This document shows positions 5,883 through 9,699 of a stretch of DNA of 9,699 nucleotides, piece after piece. The translations under genes were made by a program, and so were the position numbers. Every line of letters begins with the position of its first letter. The first letter of the stretch is position 1. Origin of the DNA: Actinomycetota bacterium (GTDB lineage: Bacteria; Actinomycetota; Actinomycetes; Nanopelagicales; Nanopelagicaceae). The notes under the pieces are model-generated. The model did no database searches, was not told the DNA's origin, and saw only the letters and a list, made by a program, of their open reading frames with translations. The stretch spans positions 1 to 9,699 of the forward strand of contig RFMK01000161.1 of NCBI GenBank assembly GCA_009927705.1, read 5' to 3'.

Positions 5883-7367
5883 ATGACAACATTCGTCGAT
5901 CGTGTGACTCTCCATGCTTCGGCTGGGAAAGGTGGAGATGGATGCGTATCCGTACATCGGGAAAAATTCGTTCCACTAGGTGGCCCTGATGGCGGTAGTG
6001 GTGGACGTGGTGGAGATGTAATTCTTATTGTAGATCCAAGCGTTACGACACTTCTTGATTTTCACCATTCACCTCATCGCAGCGCAAGCTCTGGACGCCA
6101 AGGCTATGGCGCATTGAAAAATGGTCCTGACGGCGAAGATTTAATCCTTGGCGTTCCTAATGGAACCGTTGTTATGACAAAAGATGGTCGTGTTCTTGCA
6201 GATTTGGTTGGAAATGGCACTCGTTTTGTCGCAGCAAAAGGCGGATTAGGCGGACTTGGAAATAACGCGCTTGCATCTTCACGTCGTCGCGCACCTGGTT
6301 TTGCACTCCTTGGTGAACCTGGAGAAAAACGAACACTTATTCTGGAATTGAAATCTGTCGCTGATATCGGATTAATTGGCTATCCAAGCGCCGGAAAATC
6401 ATCGTTAGTCGCCGCAATCTCTGCAGCCCGTCCCAAGATTGCTGATTATCCGTTCACAACTTTGGCGCCAAACCTTGGCGTCGTACAAGCGGGAGATTCA
6501 CGTTTTACGGTTGCCGATGTTCCCGGTCTAATTCCTGGCGCGTCAGAAGGAAAAGGACTTGGTCTGCAATTCCTTCGCCACGTTGAACGGTGCGCAGCTT
6601 TAGTGCATGTTTTGGATTGTGGAACGCTGGAAAGTGATCGCGATCCCATTAAAGATTTCGACATTATCGAAAATGAATTGCAGCAATATGCCGAAGACTT
6701 AAGCGATCGTCCAAGAATTGTGGCGCTGAATAAAGTCGATCTACCTGATGGCAAAGCGATGGCAGATATGGTCGAACCAATCCTTCGCGAACGTGGTTAT
6801 GAGGTCTACCAGATTTCTGCGGCAGCTCGGATTGGGCTTGAGTCGTTGTTGTATGCGATGGCAAAACTTGTTACTGACTATCGAGCAAAACAGACGCAAG
6901 AAGAAAAGGCCCGTATCGTCTTGCGACCAACTCCGATTGATGACGCAGGTTTCAAAGTGACTGCAAATGAGGATGGTTCATTCACAGTAGTGGGTTCGCG
7001 TCCTGAGCGTTGGGTTCACCAGACGAATTTCAGCAATGCTGAAGCTGTCGGATATCTCGCTGATCGACTTGCAAGTTTGGGAGTAGAGAAAGAACTTTTC
7101 AAACTCGGAGCAAAGCAAGGCGATGAAGTTCGCATCGGCCTTGGTGATGACGCTGTTGTATTTGATTGGGAGCCCACAATTGAAGCGGGTGCCGAATTGC
7201 TCTCTGGACCTCGCGGTGATGACATGCGCATTCCACGTGGTTGGGAGAAATACGATGAAGAGGCAATCGACCAACTCGACGATGATGAACTAGCCCAACA
7301 ATGGGAGTACAACGTCGCAGATCCAACCAATCCGCAAGTTTCAACTCCTTCACAGGAGAAGTCATGA
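5883..7367 (+). CDS. obgE: Obg family GTPase (ribosome assembly / stress GTPase)
   Basis: This cytoplasmic GTPase binds the 50S subunit and acts in its late assembly and in growth control. The product has 494 residues, with the usual actinobacterial C-terminal addition. Residues 2-158 are the Gly-rich Obg fold (for example GGPDGGSGGRGGD at 33-45). The G domain has G1 GYPSAGKSS (166-174), G2 threonines at 192-193, G3 DVPGL (212-216), G4 NKVD (283-286) and G5 SAA (312-314). An OCT domain lies at about 345-430 (FTVVGSRPERWV and on), then an acidic tail. AAGGAG at 5868-5873 supports ATG 5883. The gene sits after rplU-rpmA as in most bacteria, but a terminator separates them here and I find no clear promoter in the 25-base remainder. 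The end overlaps proB by 4 bases. Confidence 0.97.
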   Translation: MTTFVDRVTLHASAGKGGDGCVSVHREKFVPLGGPDGGSGGRGGDVILIVDPSVTTLLDFHHSPHRSASSGRQGYGALKNGPDGEDLILGVPNGTVVMTKDGRVLADLVGNGTRFVAAKGGLGGLGNNALASSRRRAPGFALLGEPGEKRTLILELKSVADIGLIGYPSAGKSSLVAAISAARPKIADYPFTTLAPNLGVVQAGDSRFTVADVPGLIPGASEGKGLGLQFLRHVERCAALVHVLDCGTLESDRDPIKDFDIIENELQQYAEDLSDRPRIVALNKVDLPDGKAMADMVEPILRERGYEVYQISAAARIGLESLLYAMAKLVTDYRAKQTQEEKARIVLRPTPIDDAGFKVTANEDGSFTVVGSRPERWVHQTNFSNAEAVGYLADRLASLGVEKELFKLGAKQGDEVRIGLGDDAVVFDWEPTIEAGAELLSGPRGDDMRIPRGWEKYDEEAIDQLDDDELAQQWEYNVADPTNPQVSTPSQEKS

Positions 7368-8476
7368 GCCGAAGCATTGTGACGAGTGCTCGACGCGTTG
7401 TAATCAAGATCGGCTCATCTTCTCTCACCGGAAAAGATGGGGCAGGGCTAAATAGCGCGGCAGTTTCAAAACTTGTTGATGCGGTCGCTCAACTCAAGAA
7501 AGATGGCAAAGAAGTCATCGTCGTCTCATCTGGTGCGATTGCTGCTGGCCTTGCGCCATTGGGACTTCAGGCGCGTCCACAAGATCTCGCAACCCAGCAA
7601 GCTGCAGCTTCAGTCGGACAAGGACTTTTGATTCATAGCTATACCGAGTCGTTCCGTCGCCATTCGATTACGGCATCACAAGTTCTGTTAACGATTGAAG
7701 ATATTGTGCGTCGTTCGCATTATCAGAATGCTCAACGCACCCTCTTTAAGTTGTTGCAACTAGGTGTGGTTCCGATAATCAATGAGAATGATTCCGTAGG
7801 TACCCAAGAGATTCGCTTTGGCGATAACGACCGTATTGCTGCATTAGTTGCACATCTCGTGGGTGCTGATTTACTTGTTTTGGTTACAGATGTAGACGCG
7901 CTATACGACGCTCCTCCTACTCAATCTGGAGCCAAGAAAATTCTTGAAGTGAAGAGCATCGATGAGATCTCATCTGCAGATATTGGCGGCGCTGGTTCTA
8001 AAGTTGGAAGCGGTGGCATGGTCACAAAGATTGAAGCAGCTCGAATTTCAACTGGAGCAGGAATTCCGATGCTGCTCACTTCTTTAGATGAAGTTGCACA
8101 TTCACTTTCAGGCGCTGAGCGAGGAACTCTCTTCCTTGCTTCCACAACGAAGAAATCTTCACGACTTTTGTGGTTGGCGCATGCCGCGACTCCGCGGGGT
8201 CGATTGATTCTCGATGCTGGTGCTGTCACTGCATTGAAGGAGCGAGGGGTCTCACTTCTTCCTGCTGGAGTAACAGCAGTAACTGGTGAATTTAGTTCTG
8301 GCGACACCGTAGAGATTGCCGCTTCTGACGGAACTGTCATAGCCCGAGGTTTAGTGGCATTCGATTCAGAGGAAATTCCCCAGATGCTTGGTCGTTCAAC
8401 TAAAGAATTAGCAAAAGATCTTGGGCCAGAATATGAACGTGAACTGGTCCATCGAGATGACATGGTCTTGCTATGA
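7364..8476 (+). CDS. proB: Glutamate 5-kinase with C-terminal PUA domain
   Basis: This enzyme phosphorylates glutamate to gamma-glutamyl phosphate with ATP, the first and normally proline-inhibited step of proline synthesis. The 370-residue length is close to E. coli ProB (367). The kinase domain has KIGSSSL (15-21), SSGAIAAG (55-62), NENDSV (140-145), GDND (153-156), TDVDALYD (175-182) and GSGGMVTK (215-222). Lys15, Ser56, Asp156 and Lys222 match active-site positions of E. coli ProB (Lys10, Ser50, Asp150, Lys217). Asp113 aligns with Asp107, a residue whose change relieves proline inhibition in E. coli, so feedback control is probably retained. A PUA domain follows (about 278-360), and HRDDM near the end is conserved. 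I chose ATG 7364, in the ATGA overlap with obgE and 4 bases after AGGAGA; the frame stays open further upstream but that part is obgE coding sequence. Confidence 0.97.
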   Translation: MSRSIVTSARRVVIKIGSSSLTGKDGAGLNSAAVSKLVDAVAQLKKDGKEVIVVSSGAIAAGLAPLGLQARPQDLATQQAAASVGQGLLIHSYTESFRRHSITASQVLLTIEDIVRRSHYQNAQRTLFKLLQLGVVPIINENDSVGTQEIRFGDNDRIAALVAHLVGADLLVLVTDVDALYDAPPTQSGAKKILEVKSIDEISSADIGGAGSKVGSGGMVTKIEAARISTGAGIPMLLTSLDEVAHSLSGAERGTLFLASTTKKSSRLLWLAHAATPRGRLILDAGAVTALKERGVSLLPAGVTAVTGEFSSGDTVEIAASDGTVIARGLVAFDSEEIPQMLGRSTKELAKDLGPEYERELVHRDDMVLL

Positions 8477-9699
8477 GTAACGATCTCCTTATCGCCAACC
8501 TTGCGGATACCGCGCGAAAAGCAGCTCGCACTCTCGTTGCTGCAACCTATGAAGATCGCCAGAAAGCTCTACTAGGCATTGCTGCTGCAATTCAAGAACG
8601 CCGGGCTGAGATTATTGCTGCAAATAACGAAGATATGGAGCGCGGTAAATCAAATGGATTGAATTCACAGCTACTTGATCGGTTGATGCTCAATGACGCC
8701 CGTATCGATGGAATTGCTGGGGGAGCGCGAAAAGTCGCAGCTCTTCCGAATCCACTGGGAAATGTCATCCGACAGCGAACTCTCGATAGTGGTTTGAAAT
8801 TAACACAAGTGTCTGTCCCTTTTGGCGTGGTAGGAATGGTTTACGAAGCACGTCCAAATGTGACGGTTGATGCCGCAGTCATCCTTCTGATGTCGGGAAA
8901 TGCCGCACTATTGAGGGGTTCATCGTCTGCAGAAAAGAGCAACGAGATTCTAGTTTCAATCATGCGCGATGCATTGGCTAAGACCTCGATATCACCTGAA
9001 GTACTTCAGCTGATTCCGACTCATGACCGAGACACGACGCGCGCTCTTCTGCACGCTCGGGGCAAAGTTGATCTTGTGATTCCACGAGGCAGCGCTGCGC
9101 TGATTCGCATGGTCGTTGATGAATCAACTGTTCCCACTATCGAGACTGGCGCTGGCGTATGCCATGTTTATGTAGATGACCAAGCAGATTTGGAAAAAGC
9201 TTTGCCGATAGTGATCAACTCGAAGACTCATAGACCTAGTGTCTGCAATGCTGCTGAAACTCTTCTTGTACATAAGAACGTAGCCGATAAGTTCTTGGCA
9301 ACTGCTTTGAAAGAACTTCACGCCGCAGGGGTAAAACTTCATTGTGATGAAGAGTCATTGCAAGTTGCTCGAGATAGCAATATCCCAGCAGAGCGAGCTA
9401 CCGAGGAGAGTTGGTCCACCGAATACGGTGTTTTGGAAATGAACGTTGCTGTTGTTCCGTCGTTACTTGCAGCGGCAGATCACATCTTGAAATATGGCAC
9501 TAACCACACAGAAGCCATCGTCACCGAATCAGATGCGAACGCAGCCACATTCATCGCACTTTCTGATTGCGCTGCTGTCATGGTTAATGCATCAACAAGA
9601 TTTACCGATGGGGAAGAGATGGGATTTGGCGCCGAAATCGGAATCTCTAACCAAAAACTTCATGCGCGTGGTCCTATGGGGCTAGAACAAATGACTACC
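8473..9699 (+). CDS. proA: Gamma-glutamyl phosphate reductase, 3' end cut by window
   Basis: This enzyme reduces gamma-glutamyl phosphate to glutamate semialdehyde with NADPH, the step after ProB; the two act as a pair because the intermediate is labile. There are 409 codons with no stop before base 9699, ending in GLEQMTT. The family block GLEALTTYKW continues a few residues past this point, so about ten codons are missing (E. coli ProA has 417). Features include VPFGVVGMVYEARPNVT (115-131), the SGNAALLRGS cofactor region (141-150), IPRGS (203-207), and RPSVCNAAETLLV (254-266) with the probable catalytic Cys258. NASTRFTDG (372-380) and GAEIGIS-QKLHARGPMG near the end are also diagnostic. The ATG overlaps the proB stop by 4 bases and has no ribosome site at normal spacing, which suggests re-initiation after proB. 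The frame is intact throughout. Confidence 0.96.
   Translation, partial: MSNDLLIANLADTARKAARTLVAATYEDRQKALLGIAAAIQERRAEIIAANNEDMERGKSNGLNSQLLDRLMLNDARIDGIAGGARKVAALPNPLGNVIRQRTLDSGLKLTQVSVPFGVVGMVYEARPNVTVDAAVILLMSGNAALLRGSSSAEKSNEILVSIMRDALAKTSISPEVLQLIPTHDRDTTRALLHARGKVDLVIPRGSAALIRMVVDESTVPTIETGAGVCHVYVDDQADLEKALPIVINSKTHRPSVCNAAETLLVHKNVADKFLATALKELHAAGVKLHCDEESLQVARDSNIPAERATEESWSTEYGVLEMNVAVVPSLLAAADHILKYGTNHTEAIVTESDANAATFIALSDCAAVMVNASTRFTDGEEMGFGAEIGISNQKLHARGPMGLEQMTT

Noticed and set aside
7301..7363. Upstream extension of proB beyond ATG 7364
   Set aside because: The frame is open, but the added residues do not resemble ProB and fall within obgE; the ATG in the ATGA overlap with AGGAGA upstream fits the family N-terminus.
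7921..8463. Long open frame (180 codons) on the minus strand opposite proB
   Set aside because: It is fully antisense to a well-conserved proB, has a low-complexity Ser/Pro/Arg-rich product with no recognisable domain, and is expected from the codon pattern of the real gene.
1..9699. Possible hidden defence, mobile or biosynthetic system
   Set aside because: The coding space is filled by eight well-known core genes on one strand, the gaps are all under 200 bases, and no transposase, integrase, direct-repeat array or foreign-looking gene is present.

Overview
The window is a stretch of core bacterial chromosome with every gene on the plus strand. Its gene order is typical of Actinomycetota: mrdA (PBP2)-rodA, then rne, rplU, rpmA, obgE, proB, proA. 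The L27, L21, Obg and RNase E sequences look actinobacterial, and the RNase E has a basic, Arg-rich N-terminal extension. Base composition by eye is close to half GC, and intergenic gaps are short. That does not fit a high-GC streptomycete or mycobacterium. It suggests a streamlined lineage such as the freshwater acI group (Nanopelagicales), but this placement is inference.

Bases 1-2837 hold the end of the cell-elongation (rod-shape) module: the 3' part of mrdA, whose start lies before base 1, and a complete rodA overlapping it by 4 bases. The products are the transpeptidase and glycosyltransferase partners of lateral-wall peptidoglycan synthesis. Bases 2838-3019 are a non-coding gap rich in inverted repeats in front of rne, including a 12-base palindrome and a GCAA-loop hairpin just upstream of the rne ribosome-binding site.

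Bases 3020-5116 encode a short RNase E/G with a complete catalytic core. Bases 5117-5223 carry a good sigma-A-type promoter and a short leader for rplU-rpmA (ribosomal proteins L21 and L27). A clear intrinsic terminator follows at 5826-5857. Bases 5883-9699 hold obgE, proB and proA joined by ATGA overlaps: the ribosome-assembly GTPase and the first two enzymes of proline synthesis. proA is cut off by the window end, probably about ten codons short of its stop.

No mobile element, CRISPR array, tRNA, rRNA, phage gene or defence system is visible, and I see no credible new multi-gene system. The points worth a second look are regulatory: the structured rne leader, the terminator with a competing upstream pairing before obgE, and the compact RNase E with its Arg-rich tracts.
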